NCBI GenBank assembly: GCA_036924085.1
Contig: JAVGWX010000003.1
Location: 132,615,023-132,679,022, forward strand
Source: Ariolimax columbianus
Taxonomy: Eukaryota; Mollusca; Gastropoda; Stylommatophora; Arionidae
Length of the DNA: 64,000 bases
Reading direction: 5' to 3'
Of this stretch, positions 20,113 through 32,434 are shown piece by piece. A program made the position numbers and the translations under genes. Position 1 is the stretch's first letter, and each line of letters starts with the position of its first letter. Under the pieces are notes generated by a model. It was not told the origin of the DNA and searched no databases. It saw only the letters and a program-made list of their open reading frames with translations.

Positions 20113-22427
20113 GAGGATGTATGTTTGCACGCAGAGCAATTCATAAGGCAACATGGGTAACCCCACACCAGACAGCGAAGAATCAGATGGACCACATCTG
20201 GGAAACTCCAGATATATATGATCATTATTAGATGTCAGGGTGTACATGGGACAGATGTGGCCTCAGACCACTTTTTAGTGATTGTGAAGGTACAGCTGAA
20301 GTTAAGGATAAACAAAACGATGCAAGTCAGCAGGCCATCGTACTATGTACAATACCGGAAAGAAGATGATAAGAAAAACGAGTTCCGAATAACACTCAAG
20401 AATAAATATCAAGCACTGGAGCAGCTAGATGAAGGGACCAGCATTGAGGATAAATGGGAACAAGTACAAAGTACATGGAAAACCGCATGCGAGGAAGTGC
20501 TAGGAATGAAGAAACGGCAGCATAAAGAATGGGTAACAGCAGAAACAATCACTAAGATCGAGAAGAGACGAAATCAGAAAATGGCCTTACTAAATAGTCA
20601 AACAAGAGCCGCAAAAAGCACAGACAGAGGATGTAGAGAGCAACAAGGAGGTTAACAAGAGCATCAAGGCGGACAAAAGACATTACATTGATGGTCTGGC
20701 CGAGGAAGCGAAAGAGGCTGCATGAAAAGGAAATATGAAAGGTCTATGTGAGGTTATGAAGAAACTATCGGCAAAGTATCAACACCAAGGTAGACAATTT
20801 AAAAACAAACTTGGGGAAAAGATAACTAATCTTGATAAACAAAAAGAAAAGATGGGTAGAATACTTTGAAGAGCTTTTGAACAGACCAGGATCAGACAAC
20901 CCACCAGACATCCCAACAGCAGAGAAGGACCTGTCGATCAACTGTGATAATACATGAAAGAAGAGATTAGAAGGGCGATAGAGTTTGTAAGGAACGGAAA
21001 AGCGGAAGGACCTGAAGGGATATCACAGGAAGCAAAAAAGTAGATGTTGAAGCATCTACTAACATGCTCCACAACTTGATAGGCAGCATCTGGGAGCAAG
21101 AAAGCTTACCAAAATGTTGGAGAGAGGGCTACCTGGTGAAATTGCCTAAGAATGGAGATTTACAGGAGGGCAAAAACCATAGAGGAATACGGGAAAGGTG
21201 TTAAATAGAGTAATACTAGAAAGGTTAAAAAAGGCAGTGGATATCAAGAAAAGGGATAAGCAGGCAGGCTTAAGACAGAATATATCATGCATTGACCAAA
21301 TATCCACATTGCGGATAATTGTGAAGCAAATCATTGGAATGGAATTCGAGTTTGTACATCAATTTCATTGATTATGAAGGCTTTCGACAGTTTGGACAGA
21401 GGTATACTCTGAAAACTATTGATGCACTTTGGTATTTCTCAAAAGCACACAACCATAATTAGACAGACGTATGAAAGTATGCAATGTAGAGCTATACACA
21501 AAGTACAACTCACAGAGACATTCAAAATTAAATCAGGGATACGACAGGGTTGCCTAATGTCGCCTTTCCTGTTCATCCTGGCAGTGGACTGGATTATGAA
21601 AGTAAAAACACACGAGAGGAGTGGAATCCTGGGGACTTTGAAACCAGGAGGACTTGGATTTGACGGTTGATATAGCCCTTCTGTCCCAAAGCAGAAGCCA
21701 AGTGCAAAAGAAACTGGATAGACTGGAAGATGTAGAGGTATTTATATACCTAGGAAGTATCATTAACAAGGAGGGAGGGACAGACGAGGACATAAAAACA
21801 AGGATACAAAAAGCAAGAGTTGCATATGGAACTCCAAGGAAATAAGAAGGAAGATTAAAATAAGGATTTTCAATTCAAATAGGAAGCCAGTCCAGCTGTA
21901 TGGAGTGGAAACTTGGAGGATGACCAAAGACAATGACAGGAGACTGCAGGGTTTTGTCAACCGATACCTGGAGGATGACCAAAGGCAATGACAGGAGACT
22001 GCAGGGTTTTGTCAACCGATACCTGGAGGATGACCAAAGGCATTGACAGGAGACTGCAGGGTTTTGTCAACCGATACCTGAGATATATTCTTGGTATAAA
22101 ATGGTTTGACAAAGTTACAAACGACAGATTGTGGGAGAGAACGGAACAAGGTAAATTTGAACAGGAAATCTTAGGAAGAAAGTGGAGGTGGATGGGTCAT
22201 ACATTTAGAAAGCCCCAGAACAGTATCCCCAGGAAATTCCAGGGAATGAGAGGCATAGGTAGACCAAGGAATACATGGAGACGAGATCTGGAGGTGGAAG
22301 CAAAGAGAACAGGAAAAAACTGGAAGTAAGGATTGCACTGGACAGAGCTGCTTGGCGAGTGTTGGTTGATGGTCACGCACCCCTGGGTGATAGAAGGCGG
22401 AAGAGAGAGAGAGAGAGAGAGCGAAGA
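20113..22427 (+). mobile_element. RTE-like LINE inserted in LINE R2
   Basis: It is 5'-truncated in the endonuclease (IHKATWVTPHQTAKNQMDHI, DVASDHFLVIVKVQLKL). It continues through the linker (EEVLGMKKRQHKEWVTAETI), RT (GIRQGCLMSPFLFILAVDWI) and C-terminus (FKYLGS-like YLGSIINKEGGTDED, RKWRWMGHTFRKPQN, RGIGRPRNTWRRDLEVEAKR). The tail is AGAGAGAGAGAGAG. Exact 12-bp direct repeats TACTGTCAAGGG at 20101-20112 and 22428-22439 flank it. The segment holding the F-A-D-D motif is deleted and a 55-bp segment is triplicated at 21915-22080, so the copy is dead. Confidence 0.92.
21915..22080. repeat. 55-bp tandem triplication inside the RTE-like LINE
   Basis: Three units begin GGAGGATGACCAAAG at 21915, 21970 and 22025. 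A 55-bp period is not a multiple of three and shifts the reading frame. Confidence 0.92.
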
Positions 22428-23050
22428 TACTGTCAAGGGCGTGGCGGATTTCTGACGGTAGGACATTTGTAAGGATTGGTCGTAAGGGTTGGGTTTGGAT
22501 GTGTGGAGGGTAAGCTGACTTTAATAATTTAGTCAAATATTCCATTATGATCTCCCCCATGTTCCCATCAGGCGCTTTGAGACAATGAATGTCATGGTGA
22601 TGTCTGGTAATGTGCCGAGAAGTTAGCTTTATGCAACGTCGGCGAGCTGAAGGCATTGAAAGCTGCATTGTTTGTTGGAGAACGAGTCATTTTTCGTCTC
22701 TTTCAACAATGCTCGTGCAGCTTGTGATATTCTATTATTATTGCGGTTCTGTGCCGGTGGTCTGACGGTCGACTATGGAATTTATTATTTGAATTATTAA
22801 GGTGGCATAGTTAGCAGCGATGTCCGTGGCGATGGATGCTGCAAAGTTGACAGTATCTGCAAACGCGGCAGCTGACCTGGTTTTGAGGACTCGCGCATGG
22901 TCCCTGCGTGACTGATGTCTCTGTAGCTTTGCATGGCGGATGCTTGAGTCGAAGTGGGGGCGGAGAATTTGGTGGTCGTTGCTGGTGCAGAATGAAGCAG
23001 CAACTGCCACATCTTATTCTAGTTAGGGACAGGCTGTTTTCACGATTCAC
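22428..23050 (-). mobile_element. LINE R2, endonuclease-RT linker, right half
   Basis: The minus-strand frames CTSNDHQILRPHFDSSIRHA, then GDHN / GNMGEIIMEYLTKLLKSAYP and NVLPSEIRHALDS give the region between endonuclease and RT. The last words continue directly into the fragment 20112-19638 once the nested element is removed. Confidence 0.75.
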
Positions 23051-23089
23051 TCCACTGTTTGTATTTGTTTAGGCTATTACCAAGTTTCA

Positions 23090-26000
23090 AATCGGACTTA
23101 AATCTTCACAGTTGTTGACTAACATTCAGGGCCGCGGTCTGTGGAAGTTTGTGTGCATTATATACCTAGTTTACCGTCTAGTGTGCCGTTGCATAGCATC
23201 TTGTATCTATAAATCCCTATTATCGACAACGAGTGGGCTCGCAGTGACCCAGGCCAAAATCGTTCAACCGCGAAGTTCAATTTGATCTAGAGTCTTCGCT
23301 GACCAACGGTCTGCTAGGTCAACGTGTGTCTCTGTGCGTGCTCTGGGTGACGCTGATCAGTTAGAGGCTGAGATAACAAGAACGCTAGAGTGTGTATTAA
23401 ACAAGTGATACCCGGACGGATGGACTGGTAGCTGTGCTCCACCCATTGTCTCGTGGAATAGCACGGGTGTGCATACGGCGACCCGTACGATAATGTGACA
23501 CCACGATAAAAATGGCGGAGACAACCGACCACAAGTAGAGGAGATGCGTTAGCCCCGCAGGCAACTCTTCTAGGAGAAGAAAAACTCTGATGACAAACCA
23601 CGCATAAGAGTCATCGAGGGAGCTACGAAGATCGTGCTCTGACGTCGATGTCTCCAGCAAATGGCGCTAAGGAAGGTGGACACAGAAGGAGAGGAAGGGG
23701 AGAGAAGAGGGGAGAAAGAAAGAAAAGAGCCGGAAAGAGAAAATGTCGAAGAAAGTAAGTTAGACTTTTGTTAAAAAATGTACGGATAGGCTACTGAAAT
23801 TGCCGCATCGCTACCCAACGTGAAGTCATTCTCCAAAAATTGGTATACAGTTTCGACATATTCATGATCCAGGAGACCTACTTGAAGGAGAATGTTGCCA
23901 TCAAGTGTCCAGGATACAGGTGCTACAGTAATCCATGTGGGCCCGGCAAGCGGGGACTGGCGATGTATGTAAAGCAAGAACTTCACAAGACATGGATAGA
24001 TACTAGCACCTGTAAAATTGAGGATGCCGAGCTACAAGGGATTGAAGTAACAATCAACACCAAGAATGGAGAATCTACAACGTATATTCTCACGTAGATC
24101 ACCTCTTCGAGGACGTAAAGTGTGAATTTCTGTCGGACGTGTCAGAGTCGCAGAGTAAAAAGTGCCTCATTGCAGGTGACTTTAATGCTAGGTCAAAGGA
24201 GTTGGGAAATGTCACTGAAAATAGGCAAGGGGGCGCCATGAGCCAGGCATTAGTCCACACAAACCTCACTGTTGTGAATGACGGACGTCCAACTAGAATA
24301 GCATCTCGACCGGGAGATACGGACGGGGTCATCGACCTGCCTCTTATATCCAGTGATGTTGCTCCATCCACACGCTGGGACGTATTAGGGGCACAAGAGA
24401 GCGACCACCTGCCGTGTGTCGTACTTATACCCAGAGGAAAACACACCAAACACCGGAAAGCCAAACAGGTGTTCAGATTCACGTAAAAACAGGATAATGT
24501 AGTGAACAAGCTGCGCCAGACGATCGGACGCAGGACCACTAAATCCCCTTCTTTCCAACCACCCTGGTGGACTCAAGCTGTTGATACGGCCTGGGGAGAA
24601 AAGGAGGCGGCAACAAAGGGTTGGCGTAAAGCCAGAAAGAGAGCTGGTATTAATGTCGACGTATTAAACGAGAAGGAGGAGGTAAAACGCAAAGCTACCA
24701 ATTCCTTTAAAGCGTTAGCTAGGGAGTCCAAAAGCGAACAATGGGAGGAGCTCATCACAGGTGTCGGTAATGATAATACCCTCCAGAAGTTCTGGCACAT
24801 GCATCGAAAGATGAATGGAAAGACTACAAGCCAGCTTTTCTCCAACATTCAAGACACTACAGGAAGGCTCATGAAGACAGATGATGAGAAGGGTCTAAGT
24901 TTTTTCAGTCGATATGTTGCCCAGACTGACAAAGGCGACAAAGATGCACGTCAGGAAACACGGAAAGGCATCTTAGACGTAGCCATTAGGTAAGAGGCTT
25001 ATGTAGACCTTCTCACCGAGGCGGAGGTCGTAAATAGTCTACGTACCAGCAAAAACACTGCCACAGGTCCTGATGGAGTACAGTATTGCCACATCAAGCA
25101 GTTGGATGAGACAGAGATAAGAAATATGGTGAAGGAGTTCAACCACACTATAGAGAAGGCATCTGTGCCTGATGACTGGCTTCATAGTTATCTGTGTCTG
25201 AGGACTGGCTTCATAGCTATCTGTGTCTGAGGACTGGATTCATAGCTATCTGTGTCTGAGGACTGGCTTCATAGCTATCTGTGCCCACTTTCTAAACCTG
25301 GTAAGGACTCCACGCTTCTCAGCAGCTATCGAATAATCACCATACAAAATATATATGGCAAATTGCTCGAGAAGATATTGGCCAGGAAAATAATGGCCTA
25401 CCTTGAACGGGAGCAGATTCTACCCGATACACTGGACAGCTATAGAACAGCGAATGAGACCTGGGCTAACGCTGGAACGTTCACGTATGATGTGTACGAG
25501 GGGTTTCAGTCAAAGCAAGAAACAGTCGCGGCGGCACTCGACCTGGAAGACGCATATAACGGTGTCGATTTTGGGACCTTAATTACCTGTCTGCAGCAGT
25601 GTGGTTTAAACCCGTGGCTGGTTAGTTGGATATCAGCTGCCCCTGATGGAAAGAACAGTTGCGCTACGCGTGGGATCGTGGACATCAGAACCGAGGCGAA
25701 AATGTCTAGGACTGCCTCAAGGGTCTCCGCTCTCACCGGTGCTGTTCAACATTTACACAGTAAGTGGCCAATATTCAACCCACAGGGACAGGGCGAACGT
25801 TGACATTTGCCGATGACATCGTAACGTACAGGACTGGCTCAGACAGGCAAGAGTTGGTCAAAGACATCCAGGAAACCTTGCAAGGAATCTCACAGTGGTG
25901 CGGCGACTCAAGCTCCAAGATCAATCCGAACAAGGCCTACATTATGTGGTGCTCTTTGAATAATTCCATAGTAAAGGCTGAACTCCCGGGCATCATTTTT

Positions 26001-27290
26001 GATGGTTGCACCATTGACAGGTGTGACAGGTTGAAATACCTCGGAGTAACGTTTGATCGAAGTCTTTCCTATAACTACCATGTTGACCAGACCGTACAAA
26101 GATGCAAGAGAGGGCTAGGAGCACTCAAGACCATGGCTGCTGCCGACTTGGAACAACGCCACCTGTTCATCCTTTTTCGTCAGGTCGTGTTGTCTGTCAT
26201 CGATTACGGACTAGGCATCCTCACACTATCAAGAACACAGCATGACAGGTTGGACCGCATCCAGAATGAAGGTATGCGACTGGTTCTGGGCTGCACTAGA
26301 GATACCCCGATTGTGATGAAGCGGTACATGTTGGGATTGTTATCGGTGACATCCAGACATAAACTGGCACAAGTCAAAGCCTATATGTGTGTCACGACAG
26401 AACTCGACACCCTCTGGACAGTAGTATCTCAGACATCAAGGGATCAAGGATCAAGAGAGGGTCGTCACGGATAGCACAGGCTGAGATAACAATCGGACAC
26501 GTCACTCCAGCTGAGACGATACCCAAAGGGGAAGAATGGGTCCACACTGGGGATAGAATGATAGAGTACCAGAGAGCCATCATAACCTTAGGCAAGGAAT
26601 GCAGAGAACGGAGTGCAATAGGACATACATGTCAACAACCTCCAGTATGAGAATGGAGACGGAAGCAGTGACCTCAGCACTGAAATGTATATCTGAGACT
26701 TCTATAACAAAGGCAGTCATCGTGACAGACACGCAAGCCGTACTTCAGAAAGTAAAGAAGGGATGGCTTAGGTACGAGTGGATAGCTGCTGCTGAGGCCT
26801 CAAACCTCCAGGCGGACCTGGATCTACTGTCCTGCTCATGCCGGGGTTCAGGGCAATGAAAGAGCTGATATCTTGGCTTCACAAGCTCCCATCATGTGCA
26901 CATTGGTGATGGACAGAAGTGACATTTTGAAATTAATCAATGACCGCCTGCTGGATGAGGACACCGCAAAAGATGAAGCAGCAATCCACATACGGCAAAG
27001 TTTCGACATTAAACGAGGTTCGAGCGGAGTGGAGTGAATGAGAGGACGGCGCAGGAGAGTGTACAACAAGCGAGCCACATTGGCCATCAGCATCCATACC
27101 TTACGCCATTTGATGAGAGAGACTGAGCACCTATGGGTATGCCCGAAGTACAGTGAAGTCGATTCTTAAAAACAGAAACAGAAATGCTATTTTGCGAGTG
27201 GAAAGAATGTGGTCCCTTTCGTAGCGGCGTTGTTCGCTGTGATCTATGTACGTATCTCTACTGTGGATGGGTTTCTTGAATAAACTATTG
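23090..27290 (+). mobile_element. Jockey-like LINE with endonuclease, RT and RNase H (family J), nearly full length, inactive
   Basis: A GC-richer leader (23090-23690) precedes an APE endonuclease (IFMIQETYLKENVAIKCPGY; CLIAGDFNARSKELGN; ESDHLPCVVLIP). RT follows (LSKPGKDSTLLSSYRIITIQ; AALDLEDAYNGVDF motif A; LTFADDIVTYRTGS motif C). RNase H comes next (VIVTDTQAVLQKVKKG; after a frameshift CPAHAGVQGNERADILASQ) and a C-terminus RRVYNKRATLAISIHTLRHL. At least four stops or frameshifts break it, and a 36-bp segment is repeated at 25180-25285. The 47095-47525 fragment is the same family. Confidence 0.88.
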
Positions 27291-27299
27291 CAGTGGAAC

Positions 27300-27650
27300 T
27301 ACCGGTTCGTTCGGAAGATAGCAGCCAGAATATTTCCGGCATCGTTTCGTTGCTCTGGTGAGTGAGAACCCTCATAGATTTCACCTATTTGGCGAGGGCC
27401 CATTCTTGCGTTGAAGTCACCCACAATTATTTTTAGAAACTGCGCCATTTGTTGTAGGACATAGTAGAAGGTTGTCGTAGAAGTCGACGTAATATTGGAC
27501 CAGAAAGTATTGGACCAGAAAGTATAGGACCAGAAATCAGATGCATGAAAGTTCTATCAATTTCTGCCACGAGATCAGCCAAAGTACCTGATTTTGCATT
27601 CTTGTGCAGTTATGTTCGGACGGGGTATTGGATGGCTCTTCATTCACAGA
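27300..27650 (-). mobile_element. LINE endonuclease fragment
   Basis: The minus strand encodes LKIIVGDFNARMGPRQIGEI then EGSHSPEQRNDAGNILA. G-D-F-N-A-R is the APE-type endonuclease signature. A 16-bp unit (ATTGGACCAGAAAGT) is repeated three times at 27492-27538 just upstream. Confidence 0.7.
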
Positions 27651-27679
27651 AAAAAGACATCCCCATATCCCCATTTTTT

Positions 27680-28500
27680 CAAGTTCAGTCTACACCTGGG
27701 CACTCCCGTTCGTAATGTGTTCAGAGCTACTAACACATGGTAGGGGATTTAATGCCCTGTCGCAAGTCCTTCCTTGATCTATATCCATTCCTCACCATAT
27801 CTTTGTTCCCATTTTGGGTGTGAATTTGCTCAAGTTTCTGGTTTGTGAACTGTATTTTGGAGGACACTATTCTTTGATTTCAGTCGTCCCTCTTCTGAAT
27901 TATATCCAATAAGGGGTGTCTCTGATCACGGGACTGTTTTTTCTTTTCAACTTTTGACGCAACACATCACCTGATTTATGGTGGTGCAATGCCAGCGATT
28001 GCATACATGTTTCCAGTTGGTGTTGGCTTAAAGCACCATGTTACAATGCGACATGCCTCATTCAACACGTCTCGTGTGTGCTGACACGTTCTGTACTGGC
28101 ATGTCGTAGTCTGCTACATAAATGCACAATGCTAAAACCGGTGTAACAACACCGCCGTTGATGCTCCCCATGCTGCGTTTGTTAGCTAACGCATTCTGTT
28201 ATCTCTTGCACTCACTTTTAGTTTCAATTCCTTACAGTGTTATTTGTAGGACAATGTGCGATCCATTGTAATTCCTAGGTACTTAGGTGTATTGTTATGT
28301 TCAAGTTCATGCACTTGCCAACAAATCTGGATTTTCTCTCTCGCTTCTCCGTTCTTCGAGTAAAATACATATACCTGAGTTTTGCTGTGGTTAATTTTGA
28401 GATGATTATATTCACAGTACTCAGCCAATCTGTCAAAGGCTTTAGTGAGTTAGAATATTATAGGTAAGATATTTTACCAAAATACTTGCAAGAATAAACG
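27680..28500 (-). mobile_element. LINE fragment, end of RT and thumb region
   Basis: The minus strand reads EYNHLKINHSKTQVYVFYSK, NTPKYLGITMDRTLSYK, LTNAAWGAS, ACRIVTWCFKPTPTGNMYAI, then AGIAPP. This is a typical post-motif-C segment of jockey/CR1-like LINEs. It is degenerate, with many stops, and the RT core is absent. Confidence 0.75.
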
Positions 28501-28624
28501 TCCTCCGAGCACAACAAAATGAATGAAAGCACTATATCTTTGTGTTTGTTTAAAATCATCTAAATCATCCAATGTTGAGGGAAATGATTACTTAGGCAAT
28601 GACATAGGGTAAACAATTATATCA

Positions 28625-29700
28625 GTTCAGTTCCTCCCGTGACCTCTTGAGATCGTCGGGGCACCGCTTGCTGACACCTCTACAATCATCCGCCATCCAT
28701 CTCTGTCTGCTGTTGCTTTTTGTGCCTCATAAGGCCTTATTTTAGTACATTCATGGATGTTGTCTTCCTATCGATTTCTCAAACATCCTTGTCCTCGCTT
28801 GCCATGTACTTGCCCTATAGTGGGCCCTGTAGTGGGCCCTATAGTATAGTATTTGCAAACCCTTTGACATCGAGACGTGGCCATACCAAGTCAGCTTTCC
28901 CCTTTTGATCGTTGTGAGAAGGTCGTCGTACAGCCCACTTGTATTCTCAATTCTACGTCGCACTCCATTATTTGTGATATGGCCTTTGTAGGTGATAATT
29001 AGGAGTCTTTTCAAACATCCCATCTCCATGGCCTGGATTCTTCTCTGGAGGTCTGCTGTAATAGTCCCTGTTTTGCGGGCGTAGAGGAATATCGAAATAA
29101 CCAGTGTGCGCATTAGTCTGACCTTTATGTCGAGGAAGAGTTGTTTATTTTCCATATATGTTTCAATCGTTGTTCAGCCTCTGTGTATGCTATTCTAGAC
29201 AGGACCTTTGGTTTTGATCCGTCGTCACTGATTGTCGAGCACCGATACTTGAAACGATTCACTGTTCCAAGCTCATGTCCATTTGTTTGATCACATCTTT
29301 AATTCCCTCAGTGTTGTAGGTCATGAACTTTGTCTTTTCTGCGTTTATCTCTATACCATAACTCTGTGCTGTTACATCCAGTCCTCGGATCAATTCCTGA
29401 TGTTATGTCTCAGTCCCCGCCAACCCGCCAATTTCATCCGCAAAGTGTCAGTTGGTAATTGTTCTATCCCCTATCCTTACGGTGCCAACATGATCTTCAA
29501 GGGCATCACTCATAATTCTTTCTAGGAATATATTGAAGAGTGTCCGGGAGAGCATATATCATTGTCTTACGCGACGAATGTGCTGAACCATTCACCCATT
29601 TTTCCACCCACAAAGACTGCACTTGCTGCCTTATCATACAGATTCTCAATATATAACCCAGTTTATATATTTATATGGTCTTTCAACGCCACATACGGCG
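28625..29700 (-). mobile_element. RTE-like LINE, family R1, 3' half
   Basis: The minus-strand frames give LFNIFLERIMSDALEDHVGT, LDIKVRLMRTLVISIFLYAR, RRIQAMEMGCLKRLLIITYK and GKLTWYGHVSMSKGL. The non-coding end near 28630 (GACCTCTTGAGATCGTCGGG) parallels the ends at 6780 and 61125. The Y/F-A-D-D region is frameshifted. Confidence 0.85.
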
Positions 29701-29709
29701 CATAAAAGA

Positions 29710-31735
29710 GAACTAACAGTTCGCCAGTTCAATCAGTCCGCCGTCACTCTCTGTAGTGTTTGAGTGTTTCCTAGCCCTAAGGTTGCACTCTCTCTCTTGT
29801 GCTAGTTCTGCACATAGACTCTCATGGTCTATCCCGCTTCTTTTTGTCGCAAGGTTCACACTTGACTGCATGTAACTGGAGTCTGTTAATATTTACACGG
29901 AGCACGAGTCCAGTGTACGACCAACGTTTCTTCCTGGTGACGTCAGAAACATCATTTTGGTTGGACTATAGCCGTATTTCTTCAGTAGTCATGAATTCTT
30001 TCCAGCCAATGCCTAATAGATGTCTAAGACATTTATTTTCAAATGCATTCAATCTATATTCAAGCGTCTTTGTCATTTTCCAGCTTTCACGACCATATAT
30101 GAGCACTCAGATGACATTAGAGTTATTAAGTATCCTGAGTTTGACACGCTCACTCAGTGATGTAGATCTCCAAATATTCGTTAATTGGTTGAAGACATTT
30201 GAGGCCAAGGCGATTCAAGTGAGAATTTCCTGTATAGCATCCCAATTTTACGCCATTTTGCTGCCTAAATAGGTAATATTCTTAAATTATTGGGACATTG
30301 CGCAGTGAGCTGGACAATGGTCCCTGTGAGTGAGAGATTCGTGCTTTTAGTTTTGAAGGACTTTATCTCAAGTCCTATCTGTTTGGCTACGTTGCAGAGT
30401 TGATTTATCTTCTCGTGCACTATATTAGAATTCAGGAGTGCCAGATCGTCTGCGAAATCCATATCTTATATGAGTTTATCATCTGTTTATTTAATGCAGA
30501 ACTGGCTGTTGTGTGCAGAAGTTCGCATAACCCAGTTTATCGTCATTCCAAATGTCAGAGGGAACATAACGCAACCATGCTTCAATCCTGAACCATTTAA
30601 CTTCCTCGACAGTGGGCTGCACACAACACTGTGAATTAGTGTATAGTGATATGACACTTACAAACTTGGTTGGGAAGCCATAGGTGATGAGAATGTTCAA
30701 AAGTGATGGTCGGTGTGGACTATCGAATGCCTTCTGAAAACTGATTAAGTTGACGAAAAGTGGTGATTGCATTATACGGACTCTTCTAGAATTATTCTGA
30801 GGGTGAAGATCTGATCGAAGTACGGTTGCTGCCGCCGAAAACCAGCTTTCTCCTTCCGCAGTCGTTTGTCTCCTGCCTCTCTGAGTCTTCCTGTCATCAA
30901 GTTACAAAGTACTTTCCCTGGCATTGATAGTAGCGTTACTACAGGCCAATTGTTGCAGTCCGATAGGTCGCCCTTCTTTGTAATTTTCACAATTCCGCCT
31001 TCTTTCCGTTGTTCTGGTGGATTCTTCTCCCTCCATATGTCGTTCATGCTTGACCCCACGTGATTTATCGCTGTATCGTCAGAGACTTTTAGCATCTCAC
31101 CACCAATTAAATTCCATCTTAGCTAGTTGCTTTGTGGTTCTTTAGCTCTTGATGGCACGATCAATCTGTGCACGGTTTGAAAAAATCATGTGAGGCATAT
31201 TTGTAGCATTATGGAAGTCGGGTGTTACTTCTGGTTGTGGTCTATTTAGCACTACCGCAAAGTTCGCCATCCAACCTCGCATCTGTTAAGCTTCTGGAAC
31301 AAGAAGTATTTGATGGGGATGTTTGCAGCAGGCGGTTTATGACACAGTTGTCTTGTAATCGTGTAAACGCATCTGCTGTTTCCACTTTTCGCAACATATA
31401 AAACGGTCGCGGCCAGGTCGTTGATGAAATGTCTCTTGTCTCTGCGAGTCTATACTTTCACTGTTTTATTTAGCAGGGTAACCAAATTCTTGCATCCCTC
31501 CCTCGCAGTGGGTGTCTTTGCAGCCATAGGATTTAATTTGGCTGTTTTACGTTCAAGGATTTGATCCAATGTGCTATTACTCATCCACCTTTTCTTCTGG
31601 CACTTCATATACACAGCAGATGCCGCTGCCGCCTCTTTTACTACAGTTTTGAATTGCTATCATTTTCTTTCACTTGTTTGGGCAGTCTGTCATATCTGCG
31701 AGATTTGCAAACCGATTGAAAAATTGGGCGTGGTA
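29710..31735 (-). mobile_element. RTE-like LINE, family R4, linker to C-terminus
   Basis: The minus-strand sequence runs from the linker (31690-31100) into RT: KKGDLSDCNNWPVVTLLSMP, RLRKEKAGFRRQQPYFDQIF, FVNLISFQKAFDSPHRPSLL (motif A with Asp changed to Ser) and MDFADDLALLNSNIVHEKIN (motif C intact). The C-terminus ends near 29715. Its 5' end abuts a plus-strand LINE end at 31735. Confidence 0.85.
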
Positions 31736-31935
31736 TGATATTTTTTTAGTCAGAGAGTGGTGAATGCTTGGAACGCATTGCCACGGGAAGTAGTGGAGGC
31801 ACGGACAATTAATGCATTTAAGAATAGATTGGATGCGCAGAGCATTTAGAGCAAGGTAATGTAAATTAAACTGGTTGTATACAGACTCCGCAGTCTTCTA
31901 AACCAGTATAAAGACGTTGTTAAGATAAGTTTGTG
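31735..31935 (+). mobile_element. LINE 3' end, family R3, copy 2
   Basis: TTTAGTCAGAGAGTGGTGAA encodes SQRVVNAWNALPREVVEART, then NAFKNRLDA. The end TCTTCTAAACCAGTATAAAG matches 16935-17275. Only about 200 bp survive. Confidence 0.8.
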
Positions 31936-31969
31936 TTGTCTGGATCTGCTCGCAAACAGTTTATCGCTC

Positions 31970-32180
31970 TTAATTTCATTTTCCTGGAAGGGTCTACAAT
32001 AACACTTCTTATGTCCTAGGACATACTGATGAAGGTGGTAGGCTTCTCCGCAGCCTCGAGACTACGAAGAACATAATGACGATCCCAATTCAGTGGCCAA
32101 GCTGCTGTAACACAACCTATTTCTGGGTGCCTGCTGTGGGCTTGAGGTGATGTCTTGACACCTTCCTCTAAAACAAATGA
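31970..32180 (-). repeat. Family A2 repeat, partial
   Basis: The inverted sequence contains GGTTGTGTTACAGCAGCTTG, GGGATCGTCATTATG and CCACCTTCATCAGTATGTCC, in the order found in the other A2 copies. Confidence 0.6.
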
Positions 32181-32371
32181 CGTACTACCCAGTGACAGAT
32201 AAAGGACTTTATAACAGCCGGTCTTCCATGTGGAGTTTTGATATGCATGATATCAAGCGTAAGTAACTGGAAGTGATAGTGAATGCTGCGCGCCTATAAA
32301 TATTCAACAAAACAGAGGATTACGATTTCCACCACATCTATCACGGTGCAATGATATTTTGCGTCCTAGAG

Positions 32372-32373
<2 letters not shown>

Positions 32374-32431
<58 letters not shown>
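32374..32431. repeat. (TA)n microsatellite
   Basis: About 29 TA units. The palindromic mariner element is inserted at its right-hand edge. Confidence 0.97.

Positions 32432-32434
<3 letters not shown>

Noticed and set aside
20049..20231. Short plus-strand open frame across 20112
   Set aside because: It runs across the LINE-in-LINE insertion joint; its first half is antisense of the outer element and only the second half is real endonuclease sequence.
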